From: Batillaria attramentaria
Lineage: Eukaryota > Mollusca > Gastropoda > Batillariidae
Reading direction: 5' to 3'
DNA length: 64,000 bases
Assembly (NCBI GenBank): GCA_018292915.2
Contig: JACVVK020000523.1
Coordinates: 162,001-226,000 of the forward strand
Of the stretch, positions 1 through 14,602 are shown piece after piece. Numbering within the stretch: the stretch's first letter is position 1; the number at the start of each line of letters is the position of its first letter. Below the pieces are notes generated by a model. The model made no database searches, was not told the origin of the DNA, and was given only the letters and a program-made list of their open reading frames with translations. Position numbers and translations under genes: made by a program.

Positions 1-463
1 GCCTCTAGAGAGAGAGAGAGAGAGGGGGGGGGGGAGCTCGTGTTTCGTCTTTGGCGTATTTCCGGTTTCCTAACTTCCGGTAGAAAATTTGCACCGGCTT
101 TTCTGACGGTTCGAAATCGATAGCCGCCCAAACTAATGAAATTTCAATGTCCGTACTGGGGGTTTATTGATCGTGTGTGGGCGCTTCAGGTGCAACAGAT
201 TTTTTTTTTTTTAAATATGAGTCTGCTGGCATTCGTAATCTGTCAAACCGGTTCAGCTAGGTGTGAAAATTCATTCAGCTTTTTAGCGGAATTGGATATC
301 GACGTTTGATGGGTGAAAAGCTGGGTCACACTGAGCTACTCCTACTGCTGTGGTGTTTGTTTGTTTGTTTGTTTGTTTGTTTGTTTGTTTCTGTCAGGTG
401 AAATGAGGACAGAAAGCCAAAGTTATTGAAAATTATGTCCACGGTTTAGAGAAAACCGAAAGA

Positions 464-526
464 GGGTGAGTGGGAGATGGGGGGGGGGGGGTGTTTAGGA
501 GTTTAACGTCCTTTTCCACCATGTAT
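464..526 (-). mobile_element. SINE-A, 5'-truncated 63-bp copy
   Basis: Only the tail region (TTTAGGAGTTTAACGTCC and CTTTTCCACCA) is present. It is flanked by the perfect 13-bp duplication GAAAACCGAAAGA at 451-463 and 527-539, which shows L1-type retroposition of a truncated copy. Confidence 0.85.
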
Positions 527-540
527 GAAAACCGAAAGAT

Positions 541-2914
<2,374 letters not shown>

Positions 2915-3320
2915 CAACAATTTGTTTCGGGGTTTTGCCAGTCCTGATAGACCCGGAATAGTGAAATTGATCCGTCTGCCTCATGCCAATACCGGTTTTG
3001 CGGCCGTCCGTGGAGTAACAGGGTGTCACGTCTGTGAGGCACGCCAACGGCTCCTCTGTTTGTCTGTATCCTGATTTGAACTGTCGACAACGGTTTTGTG
3101 TCAGCAATACGCCTCTTAAGACAGAACTTATACCCAGACACTATTTTTGCTTAGTTGAGACAAATCACCAAGAATGGACAAGGCAAAGGTCGCACCCGGG
3201 AACTTTCACGTGTCTACGTGTTGTTGTTGCTTACTCTTGTTATGCAGGGTTTTTCTTGTGGTTTTGTATATTTTTGTACTGCTTAATCATAATTTTGATT
3301 TCTCCTTCTTTCCGGGCTGT

Positions 3321-3383
3321 CAGCCGCGAATTAGTCTTTGTGGCTTGCGCGGCTTTAAGCCCTAAAAACTCACTCACTCACTC
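3321..3383 (+). mobile_element. Small retroposed unit (63 bp) with 13-bp target duplication
   Basis: The unit runs CAGCCGCGAATTAGTCTTTG through GCTTGCGCGGCTTTAAGCCC to an (ACTC)n tail. CTTTCCGGGCTGT flanks it perfectly (3308-3320, 3384-3396). It is related to 26263-26327. Confidence 0.85.
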
Positions 3384-3392
3384 CTTTCCGGG

Positions 3393-3393
<1 letters not shown>

Positions 3394-3447
<54 letters not shown>

Positions 3448-3462
3448 TGCGTGCGCGCGCGC
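3394..3462. repeat. (GT)n microsatellite with GC end
   Basis: About 50 bp of GT end in GTGCGTGCGCGCGCGC. It starts directly at the duplication flanking the small retroposed unit at 3321. Confidence 0.97.
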
Positions 3463-4611
3463 AGATCCAGATTCTGATCGAGACGAAAGGATCGATCCAG
3501 ACCTCACGTCTTCTTCTCGTTTTTTCATGGAACGACCTAGGAACTTAACCTAACCCCTAATCCTGACCTTGTTTCATTGTATTTTTTTTTAATCCTTTAT
3601 CAGTCTTTCAAAAGTACATGTACGTTTTGGATTTCTTGCGCATACCTCTGCGGGAGGTCTACGTCTTTGAGTCGTGTCACTTCCTACAGTAACTCCACCA
3701 CATCCACGTCCGAGAATTACCAACTTCTGTCTATGACCTTCTCTGCTGACGTCAGAGTGCAGGACCAGCCCGTTGACAGCTGACGACCGTTGAAGTATGA
3801 TTGCTTGTCCCGGCTGCAACGATTTAGGGATCCCATATCGAACCCCTGCGTCGAAGATCCGTATATTACAGTTGCGGCGACTCATCTCCTGTTGCCAGTA
3901 TGATGGGCACATCAACATTACTGTGACGCATGCGAGACGCAGAATTTTTACAGGGATTATTATGTCACAGAAGGTTCCGTTGGGGTGTGACGTGATGTAA
4001 TAGTTCGTGAGTTATGAAGGTTTGGTGGTGTGAAATAGTATGAACTGTAAGCATATTAATTGTTATGTGACTGTCCTGACAAAACTGTATGACGCAGTGT
4101 ATTTCATTATTAATGCAGCTCATATTCACAACATCACAAAGTTTAAAAAAATCACATTTTTAACTTGATAAAAGTGGTGTTCGCAAGACTTAGCTCGAAG
4201 AACTCAATTATAACGGATGACAGAGAATAATTATTCAACAGCAATTTTCAAGAACTGTGGAATTTTGAAAGTGTTTAATGCGAGCTGAATCAAATGTTCA
4301 TAAACAAAAATAGAGGGTATGCAGGCACGATCTTTTCTAGCATTCCCACATGCCAAAAGTGATAAAGAGGTTCTGGTTGTTTGGTTATTTCTGACAGCCC
4401 CCCACATGGCTATGATTACGGGGCGAAGCGGACCAACAACATACAGAGCTGGCCGATAACAGTTCTACACAAAACTCCACTACAACGTGGAAGTGACGCA
4501 ACCCGACGACACGCACAGAGCTATAATCAGCCGCCGTTTCACACTTGCACGTAATAATTATCTGGTCCACACCCATACGGCATACAACCCATCCACACTC
4601 TACTCCACTCC

Positions 4612-4612
<1 letters not shown>

Positions 4613-4676
<64 letters not shown>
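4613..4676. repeat. (CA)n microsatellite
   Basis: About 62 bp of uninterrupted CA. Confidence 0.98.
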
Positions 4677-4678
<2 letters not shown>

Positions 4679-5026
4679 TTGGGGATGCCATTTGCATCCA
4701 GTGAGTGTCTGCAGCTATTCGATAGAAAACGCCGCAAATGGCCAGTCAGCAAATTGTTGTGAAAAGAAGTCGCGAGTGAAATCGTCTACTCTTCTGGCGG
4801 GGCAGTAACTTAGTTTGGTCGCTGGTAGTCTTTTACGTTAACTGACGCGTCAGTTCCCTGCGGAGAAGGAACATAAGCAGATACTCCTCTATAACGGCTT
4901 TTTACGGTGTTCATTTTGCATGTAACACTTTGGGAGGGAGTAAACCAGAGGTATGTTGTTATCTCGTACACACTTTGTCCTTACCGGCCAGATTTATTTT
5001 GTGTTTTGGCCAACTCACATCTTTGT

Positions 5027-5143
5027 TGTATTGTTTCTTGATTGAAGCATTTTTGCGGGTGACTATGATGCCTGAGGCTAATAGGGAATATAATTATAGG
5101 CATTTTGAGGCCCTGTGTATTTGTGTGCTTCGGCCAACAGCGT
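5027..5143 (+). repeat. R1, partial copy (3' part)
   Basis: GTTTCTTGATTGAAGCATTT, GGTGACTATGATGCCTGAGG and GGCATTTTGAGGCCCTGTGT match the last ~115 bp of R1. The 5' portion is absent, so copies share a 3' end, as expected for a retroposed element. Confidence 0.78.
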
Positions 5144-5464
5144 TTTGTTCGATGAGAAATGCACCGCCATCCGCCATACTGGTTTACACTTGAAGGTTAT
5201 CATTGACGATTTTAAATACATTCGCCCCACTGATCGCAGCCATAAGTTATTTTCTGCCTCATCACAGACAATCCATGTTTTTCATTCAGTGAACACACAC
5301 ACCAACAGGACTTTATTCTCATATTTTACACACAATACTGTGCAAAAGAAAAACACTTTAGGATGGATTCAATCAGGTTACCACGGTGCCTCGATACAGA
5401 CGCGACGTCCGCTTGCGACCAGACCAAGAGAACAACAAAAGCATATTACAAACAGCATATTATT

Positions 5465-5468
<4 letters not shown>

Positions 5469-5518
<50 letters not shown>

Positions 5519-5537
5519 GCACGCACGCACGCACGCA
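5469..5537. repeat. (CA)n(CACG)n microsatellite
   Basis: CA repeats change to six CACG/GCAC units. Confidence 0.97.
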
Positions 5538-6117
5538 AAGGAAAAAGAAACCATACACACCAAAAAAACCAACAATATCAACAAACAACAACAACTCATA
5601 ATAGCATCAGCGTGCAAAATGGGCGACACGACGTTCTATACAGTTCATCCCATCAGACACAATCATCATTCTATATCCGTGTAAGTCCAGTATGTTGTCA
5701 CCTTTAACACTACCCATCACGCACTACGCTAGAACATCCACAGACTGCATGAAGTCAGTCAGACTTGCATCGGCTTCTTCGGCTTTTGCCTCCTGTAAAC
5801 CATCAGCACGGGACTTGGCTTGGGATAGCAGAAGCCCACACGTACGTTAACCGGATTGACTGATCGATTGACTTGAGGATATTTGAGTGCGTGGGTCCGC
5901 GCCAAGTGATGTATAGTTTTTCTTTCACCTACCGTCTGGCATTTTGAACTGGAACTAATCGAAGGGCTTGTCTTGAGGGAGAGGGGCCAACGGAGGGGCG
6001 GCTGAACGTGATTTTTGCGTGGAAGCCCTGAGAGAAGCTTGGATGTCGGGAGGTGAATTGAGGTCAAGCGGAGAAATCTTATAGCCTGGCGAGGAAGGAC
6101 GATAGACAGACGAGGGT

Positions 6118-6141
6118 TGAAGAAGAAGAAGAAGAAGAAGA

Positions 6142-6194
<53 letters not shown>

Positions 6195-6280
6195 ACAATG
6201 GTGGAAGTTTTAACGAGTTTTCTAACTTGACGTGAAAAACAGTAAAAATAATCAACGTAAACCCCACAGAAGTAGAGTGA

Positions 6281-6356
<76 letters not shown>
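6118..6356. repeat. (GAA)n(GA)n and (CT)n(CA)n tracts
   Basis: (GAA)n(GA)n covers 6118-6190 and (CT)n(CA)n covers 6283-6356. The GA and CT tracts are inverted relative to each other about 90 bp apart and could pair. Confidence 0.95.
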
Positions 6357-6358
<2 letters not shown>

Positions 6359-6824
6359 ACGCACACACGCAAACTACAATGACAAAATTAATGGTTACAT
6401 CGAACGTTACGTACAGCTGTAAGAGAAATTACATGCACCACAAGTCTGAACACATTCCCTCACGTGACAGCCGAGAGCTGACGCTCTGTCAGATATAACC
6501 CCACTTGCTAGCATGCCGATCGTGCGTTGATTTACATACACGCACTCATAAACCTGAATTCTGGCATCTGCGACTAGCGTGCGATGCAAATCTGATTATC
6601 GACACACATACCTCTCACTTAAATTCATAGCGTGGCACCAATGGAGGCAGAATATCGCGATAGGTTTGCATGCAAAATGTACAGTACTTCCTGAAAAGTC
6701 TACACTGCAAATTCACTTGACCACTGGCATAAAAATGCGTTTGCCAGAAGAGGTCGCCATTGGCTTGTTATACATTGTTACCCGCCATTTTGTGTGATGT
6801 CAAACTCTGCCCTCATCCTGTTTC

Positions 6825-7001
6825 GGCCGGGGAGCCGTGATAATGGTAAAGCGTTGGACTTTCAATGATCGGACCGTGAGTTGGAATCCCGGCTGGGGCC
6901 AAATATTTGTGCTGGCCTTTTTCTCGTTGCCCCGTCTTTGATATCACCCATACGTGGTGGAAAAGGACGTTTAACTCCTAAACACCAACCCACCCACCCA
7001 C
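6825..7001 (+). mobile_element. SINE-A, full-length tRNA-derived copy
   Basis: The head GGCCGGGGAGCCGTGATAAT carries an A-box-like element, and GTGAGTTGGAATCCC resembles a B box. The body includes GGCCAAATATTTGTGCTGG and GTTGCCCCGTCTTTGATATC, and the tail is (CCCA)n. The 8-bp duplication CCTGTTTC flanks it (6817-6824, 7002-7009). At about 177 bp this defines the full family length. Transcription by RNA polymerase III and mobilisation by a LINE are general SINE properties. Confidence 0.88.
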
Positions 7002-7195
7002 CCTGTTTCAGCTAGCCTTCTGATACAGTGCTGTTTGCCGTAGGTCAGTTTTGATACTGATGTTTGTCGGAGAGAAGGGCGGGGGCGAAAGTGTGTGGGT
7101 GGCTTGATCAACGATGACGGTTTGCGACCTTCTGATCGAGTTCAGCGCTCAGCCGGTTCAGCCACTCGACGTTGAAGCGGCACTGGTGCTCTCGG

Positions 7196-7262
7196 GACTC
7201 GAACCCCCGCCTGACTGTCTGATCTGGTCCAACGTTTATCCGGTTACGCCACCGGACATCGA
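7196..7262 (-). mobile_element. tRNA-like segment, possible SINE head
   Basis: The minus strand reads GTCCGGTGGCGTAACCGGAT and, farther on, GGGGGTTCGAGTCCCGAG, giving A- and B-box-like elements. Acceptor arms do not pair, so it is not a functional tRNA gene. Confidence 0.35.
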
Positions 7263-8798
7263 AGCAGCGTTGGTGGTTAACTGAGTCGAATGCCAAAAAA
7301 GATCCGACGTAATAACCTTTCTATTCACGTCATGCCTCGCGGTTAAGACCGCCTTCTCTGTGCGCTTGTGATCACCCTGCAAAAAAACAAGAGAGAAGAA
7401 AACCTTAGGACGTCCTCGCGTCGCCATTGGAAGAACGTAAAGCCAGGCCGAGCTATTACGTAGTCTAGACACTGACACAGTTGTTTTAAAGTTTGTCCAT
7501 CTGATGAGCTTGACATTTGGAACCCGGCGTAATGCACTCACGTCTTCCTGCTTCGTCTTCTCTATATCTGCTGACAACAGCTCTCCGTGAATCCTCTGGT
7601 ATTTGATCAGAAGCTTCAGTCCGGTTCAATTCAGTTCAAGATGGCGTCTCTACTCTCGGAAAAGACCACCATACGCGCTCCACCCTGCCTCTCTGAAATT
7701 GGTTCAGCGTTGTCTTTAAGACTGTTTCTATGTTCACTAATGAGTGTCCGTACTAGAGCATGTCTTTCATTTAATTTAAGAAGTTAGTTGTGTAGTTTTC
7801 CGAAAGCTATTGTGGCTATACTTGCCTCAAAAAGTCGTTGCTGATTGGTCTGGTTTGTGTTTATTAAGTGCCGCATGGCGTGAGTTTATTTTCCGCGGAT
7901 GGCGTAAGTGTTGTTATTTTAAATCCGATTTGATAACAACCTGCAAAAATACAAAAACAACAACAACAAACAGACAGCTGAGGAGTGGTGTAATCGGTCT
8001 GTATGTTCAAATAATTTTTTTTATTCCATGAAATGGAAGTCACCAAACAGCCGTCAGTAAGAACTTTACTACCCATTGTTTTGATTTTACATTTGTCAGT
8101 CCCAAGCATTGAAACTGGACGGCGTTTCTATTGCCAACTTTTTTTTTCTTTTTTTTTGGTTTGTTTGTTTTGTAATCAGCTAAGGTGTCCCGGTAGCTCA
8201 GCTGTTTAACTGAACTACCGCCACAGTAATAAACGATAGCTTTCTTCTTTCCTCATTCACTCCTGCACTTGACCTCTTGACCTCTTGCACTTGACCTCAC
8301 GATAAAACAAAGGAACCCGCGCCCAGCGGATAACCCCAAACGCCGTGTAATAAGAGCGAATAAATCACGGGTACACACAGTTGTTACGATGTGAGAGCGG
8401 GTATAGTTAACAGCAGTGAAGCAATCAGCAGACATGTGGGAGCAGCTGCTCCAATCCCAGCAACTTATCTAGAGGACCAATAAACTTTCGTCTCTTCCTG
8501 ACCAGCGGCGCCACAGCTGTCCCGAGCTGCGGATAACCTCTGGCCCTCTACACCAGGTGAAACTTTGTTTTTTTCCTTCTGTTTCTTCTTGGGTATCGCG
8601 TTAAATTTTTCGAATTGCCTTTTTAACACGAACCACCATAATTTCTGCAAGGGAAACACTGAGGTCGGGGGGAAAAACAGCAAAAGCAACAGCAGCAGTA
8701 GGTCAGTACAACAGCATTAAGAACAACAGGCAATTTGTTCGTCTTTTTGAACACAAGGCTATGGATATAAAGAAGAGTGTATGTAATCTGTATATTAT

Positions 8799-8832
<34 letters not shown>

Positions 8833-9091
8833 CCGTGAGTCAAGCTTGGGTCTGTATTCATTATGCTTGTGTGTATGTTTGTATGCATGCGCGCATGCCG
8901 CGCATTTGCTATTATCATTATTGTCTTGCTGTCTTGTTGTCGTTGTGTATGTACTTTTTTCTTCCTTTTATGTTTTCTTTCCCGATAGTATTTTCACCTT
9001 GTAGATGTAGTAACGGCAAATTGTAATACTGGTCTCCCGACCAAAACCATTCACCTTTGAAAAATAAAGGTTTATTTAATTTTATTTGATT

Positions 9092-9205
<114 letters not shown>

Positions 9206-9886
9206 ACTTGCCATTTCGTGAACTAGCCTCGATCGTGTCCACCCACGACCTATTTTCCTGTCTTTTAAATCACGATCGTGATGATCTTGAATGAATAATG
9301 TATTTCTTTTAACCTCCAGCATCCCACTCCAACCGTCTGGAACATAGACCTGAAAATAGACAGACATCAGACATCCACACAAACCAAAATACTACTGGAC
9401 CCATCTTCTGATCGCAGTCTCTACAGCTGCTTCGTGCTCCCCGGAATAAGTTTTCCTCCCCGGAGGCGACACCCACAACTTGTTTTTGTGTTTAACAACA
9501 CAGAGTCCGACCAGACGTTCTCGACAAGTGCTGATCTACGGACTAGCTGTTAGGCAAGTTGTCGTGCAAAGTATAAATCATTTATGAGCGGGGGAACGCA
9601 GGCAATTTCCCGTTCGATACGTGCAGGTTTAGTTGGTGTGAAGACTTATCCGGCGGGAGGAATTCCTGTTTTCAAAAGGGTAATCTAGCTCCAAATCCAT
9701 TTGCCGATCCAATTTTTGGGAGGTGACAGTAGGAAGAGTGAGTATGGAGTGTCCATTGATTTTGTTTTATTTTTTTACTTTCCTTGGTATAGTTGAAGAG
9801 TTCACTAGAACATTTCAAAATCAAGACGAATAATAAACCAATCTTCAATTAAAGATTAGTTCTTTTGCCATCCCCCTCTCGCTGAC

Positions 9887-9887
<1 letters not shown>

Positions 9888-9946
<59 letters not shown>

Positions 9947-9970
9947 TGTGCGCGCGCGCGCGCGCGCGCA
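9888..9970. repeat. (GT)n(CG)n alternating purine-pyrimidine tract
   Basis: About 62 bp of GT lead into about 19 bp of CG. This alternation favours left-handed (Z) DNA. Confidence 0.97.
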
Positions 9971-10458
9971 TTGTATCGTGTTGCTACGAATACTGTCTAA
10001 TGACAAAAGATTTGCGCAGCTGCCTATTCCGTTTAAGCGTGTACGCGACCATCTAGGGACTTCCATGCAGAAAAAGGTACCATCAACAGAAAACGTTTAT
10101 AGGAAAGTAAAACATGTTAGCGGGGAGAAACAAAATTAAACAGCTTCAGTCCATTGTACGTGTGAAAGCGATTCCATTGGACTTCTGGCAGTGTAAATGG
10201 AATCAGTTCTGAAACTCTGCTGGGTTCATCTGAAGCTCTCTATACATAGTTTGTTGTTGTATCCGTGGAATTGAAAGCACCGGTTGGTCAGGGCTGGTAT
10301 ATAACTAAGTTCCGTTCTTTAGCATTTTCATTTCCAAATAGGACGGGCTGATTTGGACGGCACGCATGGTTGTTATGCGTGAACGATGGGAACAAAACTG
10401 TTCATCAGAGCGAATGATTGGTTTTGGTACTGACGGTACATTAAAGTGACCGGGGTAA

Positions 10459-10496
10459 TGGTAGTGGTGGTGGTGGTGGTGGTGGTGGTGGTGGTG
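10459..10496. repeat. (GGT)n microsatellite
   Basis: About 12 GGT units. A second GGT tract of about 9 units lies at 11588-11614. Confidence 0.95.
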
Positions 10497-11002
10497 ACTG
10501 ATGGTCGCAAGTAACCAGAGTATACACAATATAGCCCGTGCTCTCACGAAGAGAAGCCCTCTTGATGCAGAGAGGTGTATGTGTGAGGTAACCGTTTTCC
10601 GTGCAGTTGCAACTTACCGTTCACAAACAACAACAACAACAACAACAATTCCAGTGTGTTTGGCAATGCAGGACTGCAGATAAAATGTCTGCTTACTAAG
10701 AAGCAGACTGGTTCTTGTGGCTGTTGTACTGTATACTTGTGCTGCTAGCCTGTTATGTTATGTCCATGTATTAGTCTGCCATGTCAGTATGTCTTTATTT
10801 TGTCTCTGATGTCTGTGTATTACTAGTCTACCATGTCACTATGTTTCTGTTCTTGTATCATAAATAAACCCTAAAAGATTTTTTTTTTAAAGTAGACTGG
10901 CTATATTTCACTCCTCGTGTACACTTTGGGTGGTGGCGGTGGTGGTGTGGGTAGATGGGTGGGGTTAGCAGGGGCTGTCCTGTTGGTAGTGGTGGTGATG
11001 GT

Positions 11003-11036
<34 letters not shown>

Positions 11037-11053
11037 CGTGCGTGCGTGCGTGC

Positions 11054-11132
<79 letters not shown>
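11003..11132. repeat. (GT)n(GTGC)n(GT)n compound microsatellite
   Basis: About 130 bp of alternating purine-pyrimidine sequence, among the longest in the window. Confidence 0.97.
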
Positions 11133-11133
<1 letters not shown>

Positions 11134-11771
11134 CTGACAGAGAGAAAGCCTCACTGTCTAAATGTTCCCCGGGCCGGTTCATTTTAAAGGACTTTGTGCC
11201 CTTAATCCCTAACCCATTACGTGCTTACAAAAATAGACTGTTAGGTCCAAGAGCTCCTTTCAGAAATCCATTAATTAATTTGTGAGAACTATTTGTCGAA
11301 AGGTCACGCGGGAATCTTTCCCGTTCAAACCATCAGTGTGGGAAGGTCACGTGCCCCTTGGGGCATGGCACGCAGCGTGCATTCTGGGAAGGATAATTTT
11401 GACATTGGGGGCAAAAAAACTGTGATCGTCTCATTGTCATGAAGCACGGGTCTCGTTTGTCACATTTTCCTTTTTGCTGTCAGTGTAGAAGAAACAGAAG
11501 AAGAAGAAGAGAAGACAACGAGGAAAGATTCAGGGCAAATTTATTTCATTTTTTTTTATTTAGAGGGTGGGTGGGTGAATGAGGGATGGGGGTGGTGGTG
11601 GTGGTGGTGGTGGTGAGGGAGAGGAAGTCTGCTTCCTGCCAGATTCCAGCCGACGGCCCGGGTTTTGAAAGTTAAATACTCCGGCTACCAGATCGGCCAC
11701 CACATCTTACAGTTTCTCGAGACTGAAACAGAATCAGGATCAAGTTTCATTGTCGTAGGAACACAAATGGT

Positions 11772-12231
11772 CCACAGGCGTAAGGGCACAAATTGACCGT
11801 GGGGTCATGTTTGGTGTTTGTGTGAGGTACCCTGCTTGGTAAGTGTGCTAGTCTGTAGTGATTTTTTTTTGTTTTCATGAAAAAGCGTGATTTTCGTGAT
11901 TTTTTGGTTATGTAGGTCAAGGTGCATGCCAGGCGGTCACAAAAAGGGGCAAGCTGCCAGTGAAGCTAGGACTTTTTGCGGCAAGCGTATTTGTGTGAAC
12001 TGCCTCTCTGGCGTAATGAGAAACTAGACGTGCATTACTCCAGTGAGGCCTGAGCGGAAAGGAGACAATCAATTGTTTTAAAACCCCTGTCAGGTGCGTG
12101 CCATTGAATGGTCTTTTCATGGTAGTAATTGTTTCTAGATTGAAGCATTTTAGGGGTGACTATGATCCCTGAAGCTAACAGGGAATATACAGGCATTTTG
12201 AGGCTCTGTGTATTTGTGTCCTTCGCCCACA
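11772..12231 (+). repeat. Interspersed repeat family R1, uninterrupted copy
   Basis: About 460 bp share order and sequence with 40862-41527. Shared blocks include GTGCTAGTCTGTAGTGATTT, GTCAAGGTGCATGCCAGGCG, GTGCATTACTCCAGTGAG, GGTAGTAATTGTTTCTAGA and GGCATTTTGAGGC. No coding capacity, terminal repeats or tRNA-like head is evident, so its class is unknown. Confidence 0.8.
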
Positions 12232-12828
12232 CATGTATACAAAATTGAACCACAATAATGAGTTAGTTAGTTAGTTATGGCACAACAATAATGAATCGAA
12301 CAAACTAATAACTAATAACTAAAAACAAAGCAAACAAAATAAGTGAACTAACCATGAGAGGAAGCATACAGACATTTTTCAATGTTGTCAAACTGATAAA
12401 GAGGATCACGTACAAACTTGTAAGGACACTAGATCACGGGGAGAGTGTGAATGTCCAACACCAAAAGCCTCGAATAATTGTCACGCAGACGGTCGCTACG
12501 TCTTACCGAGTCACCACATCGCGGTAACAAATTACACCAAGACAAACCAATCCCGAAAGGCCAATGGGGGAGAATTTCGTTCTCTGACCAAGTTATGCAC
12601 TCGGGCGAAGCAGGCAAAGACCCCTGAGGGACAAGTGGCTAGTCCATGATGTACTACGCGATGTCCGAATACATTCCCTCGTAATAGAATCACGTAGGAA
12701 TAATCGCATTTTGGGGGGTCCGGTGCCAGCCGCTATTGAGTCCTTGTGCGTAGTTGTAGGCGACAGGCTAAGACAGCTAGAGTGTCCTGTCTGGACTGGG
12801 GGAGGGGGGGGGGGGGCATTTGCTTAAG

Positions 12829-13400
12829 GAACAGAATGACCGGATTCCCCAAAACTCTAGACGGAGGCCTCCGTAGCTCTCCAGCTGCGCCGAGTCCGGA
12901 CCATTGACGTAGAGGTTGGATAGCCGCATGGTAGAGCGTTGGACTCTCAGTGCTCGGGTCGTGAGTTCAAATCCCGGCTGTGGCCAAATATTTGTGCTGG
13001 CCGTTTTCTCGTTGCCCCGTCGTTGACTCACCCGTTCGTGGTGGTAAAGGACGTTAAACTCCCAAACATCCACCCACCCCGCTTCCCCTGGTATCCTGGT
13101 CCATTTCTCCATATTGTGGAGACACTCTGCGTTCTGAAGGGCAAAGGTATTACAATGCCAAGAGTTGACTGTCTTGTTCACAGATTGACTGGGCACAGAA
13201 TGACCGGATTCCCCCCAAACTCTCGACGGTGGCCTCCGTAGATCTCCAGCTTCGCCGAGTCCAGTCCAGTGACGCAGAGGTACGTTACATAGACGATACA
13301 CTTCCCCTGGTGTCCTGGTCCATTCCTCCATATTGTGGAGACGCTTTGCATCCTCAAGGGCAAAGGTATTACAGTGCCAAGAGTTGACTGTCTTGTTCGT
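12829..13400 (+). repeat. Duplicated ~220-bp unit, one copy split by a SINE
   Basis: Module B (ACAGAATGACCGGATTCCCC...) occurs at 12829-12918 and 13195-13281. Module A (CTTCCCCTGGT...GACTGTCTTGTTC) occurs at 13081-13184 and 13302-13400. The order is B, SINE, A, B, A. Confidence 0.85.
12925..13080 (+). mobile_element. SINE-A copy inside a duplicated unit
   Basis: The copy starts TTGGATAGCCGCATGGTAGA and ends at a CCACCCACCCC tail. The tRNA-like head with GTGAGTTCAAATCCC is well preserved. It sits between two repeat modules that are contiguous in the neighbouring copy (see 12829-13400), so it entered after or during that duplication. Confidence 0.85.
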
Positions 13401-13461
13401 AAAAGGTATCTATTGCTCTGGCAGTGGACAGACACGCCGTTAGAGTGGCATCAGAGACTGA

Positions 13462-13463
<2 letters not shown>

Positions 13464-13538
<75 letters not shown>
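13464..13538. repeat. (GT)n microsatellite
   Basis: About 74 bp of uninterrupted GT. Confidence 0.98.
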
Positions 13539-13881
13539 ATGGATGGAAAGGGGACGAGGGGGGGGGGGTAGTACACTCACGTTGTACATGTATCTGTCAA
13601 AGTCTAAAATAACATGAAAACTAAGCTCTTGCCTAATGTGACAAATTCACATCTTTCTTATTGGGGTTTCTCGTTCGGACAAGAGAAAAATTTATTAATA
13701 ATCGTTATCAGTGACCAGAATTCATTTGTCTGGCTACCACTGATGAACAGTCATAGCATTACGTTAATCATCTCAATCCCCCTGGAACACACAATTTGTC
13801 GTTGTAGATCAACAGCAGCAAGCTTATCATGAGTCACAGATTAAACACCACCAACCAGCACGAACGCGATCAATGTCTTTG

Positions 13882-14602
13882 ACAAACCTCTGAGCCACAA
13901 AAGTGACATGATTCTGTGTAAGTTAACAGCGTCACGCCTAGTCAATGACAGATTAAAAAACAGCAGCCAACAAGAATGCCAACAAAGCGGGATTTTTCCT
14001 ACCTAGGTCGGCTCCTACCCAGAGCGGGTGTGCTAAGGACCCAATGGGGAGGCTGTAATTGCCACACAGCCGAGATTCACCCACTTCACGGTTGCGACTT
14101 AGGGGGTGCTTCCCTTGGTATGACACCTCTTATGATGTGGATGATTACACGGCCGGCACCGCAGGTGCCGTAGTTCCCGGACCTGGTTAATGCCGGGATA
14201 TTCATGACAGGAAGCGCGGAATGCGGCCCTGTCCCGCAGTCCCAAACCACACGGACCTCCATGGCATCATCTTACCACCATCTTCATCTCCATCCTCATG
14301 TATAATAAAAATTGCCCCAGCTTTCGAGCCCCCCGTGGATTCCACCCATGACCTGGGACGAACACCACTGGAGCCGGCAAAAAGAGTTGGGGCAGCAAAC
14401 AAACAAGCAAACAAACAAACAAAACAACAACAAACAAAAAACAACAAACAACAGCAACAACAACAACAACAACAAAAACAATTGAGATATCAATACTTGA
14501 AGCAAAACCTCTGAGCCACAAAAGTGATATGATTTTGTGCGCGTCAAGTTAACAGCGCCAACCTGAGTGAGGTATTAGGGAACGACAGCCAAGAATAATG
14601 CA
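13882..14602 (+). repeat. ~100-bp direct repeats around a ~520-bp insert
   Basis: ACCTCTGAGCCACAAAAGTG and about 80 following bases occur at 13882-13980 and again, diverged, at 14505-14602. The intervening block opens with AAGCGGGATTTTTCCTACCT, is GC-rich, and closes with an (AAAC)n/(AAC)n tail, suggesting a retroposed element of unknown family. Confidence 0.6.

Noticed and set aside
8188..8222. CCGGTAGCTCAGCTG...CTGAACTACCGC resembling the start of a tRNA
   Set aside because: It folds as a short 10-11 bp hairpin, has no B box and no acceptor partner, so it is not a tRNA gene.
10858..11285. Long frames of alternating Cys-Val or His-Thr residues, here and at every (GT)n/(CA)n tract
   Set aside because: These are translations of dinucleotide repeats, which are open in several frames by composition.
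12925..13000. Possible genuine tRNA genes at SINE heads
   Set aside because: Each is followed by the same non-tRNA body and tail and occurs in many copies with target duplications; arm pairing is incomplete.
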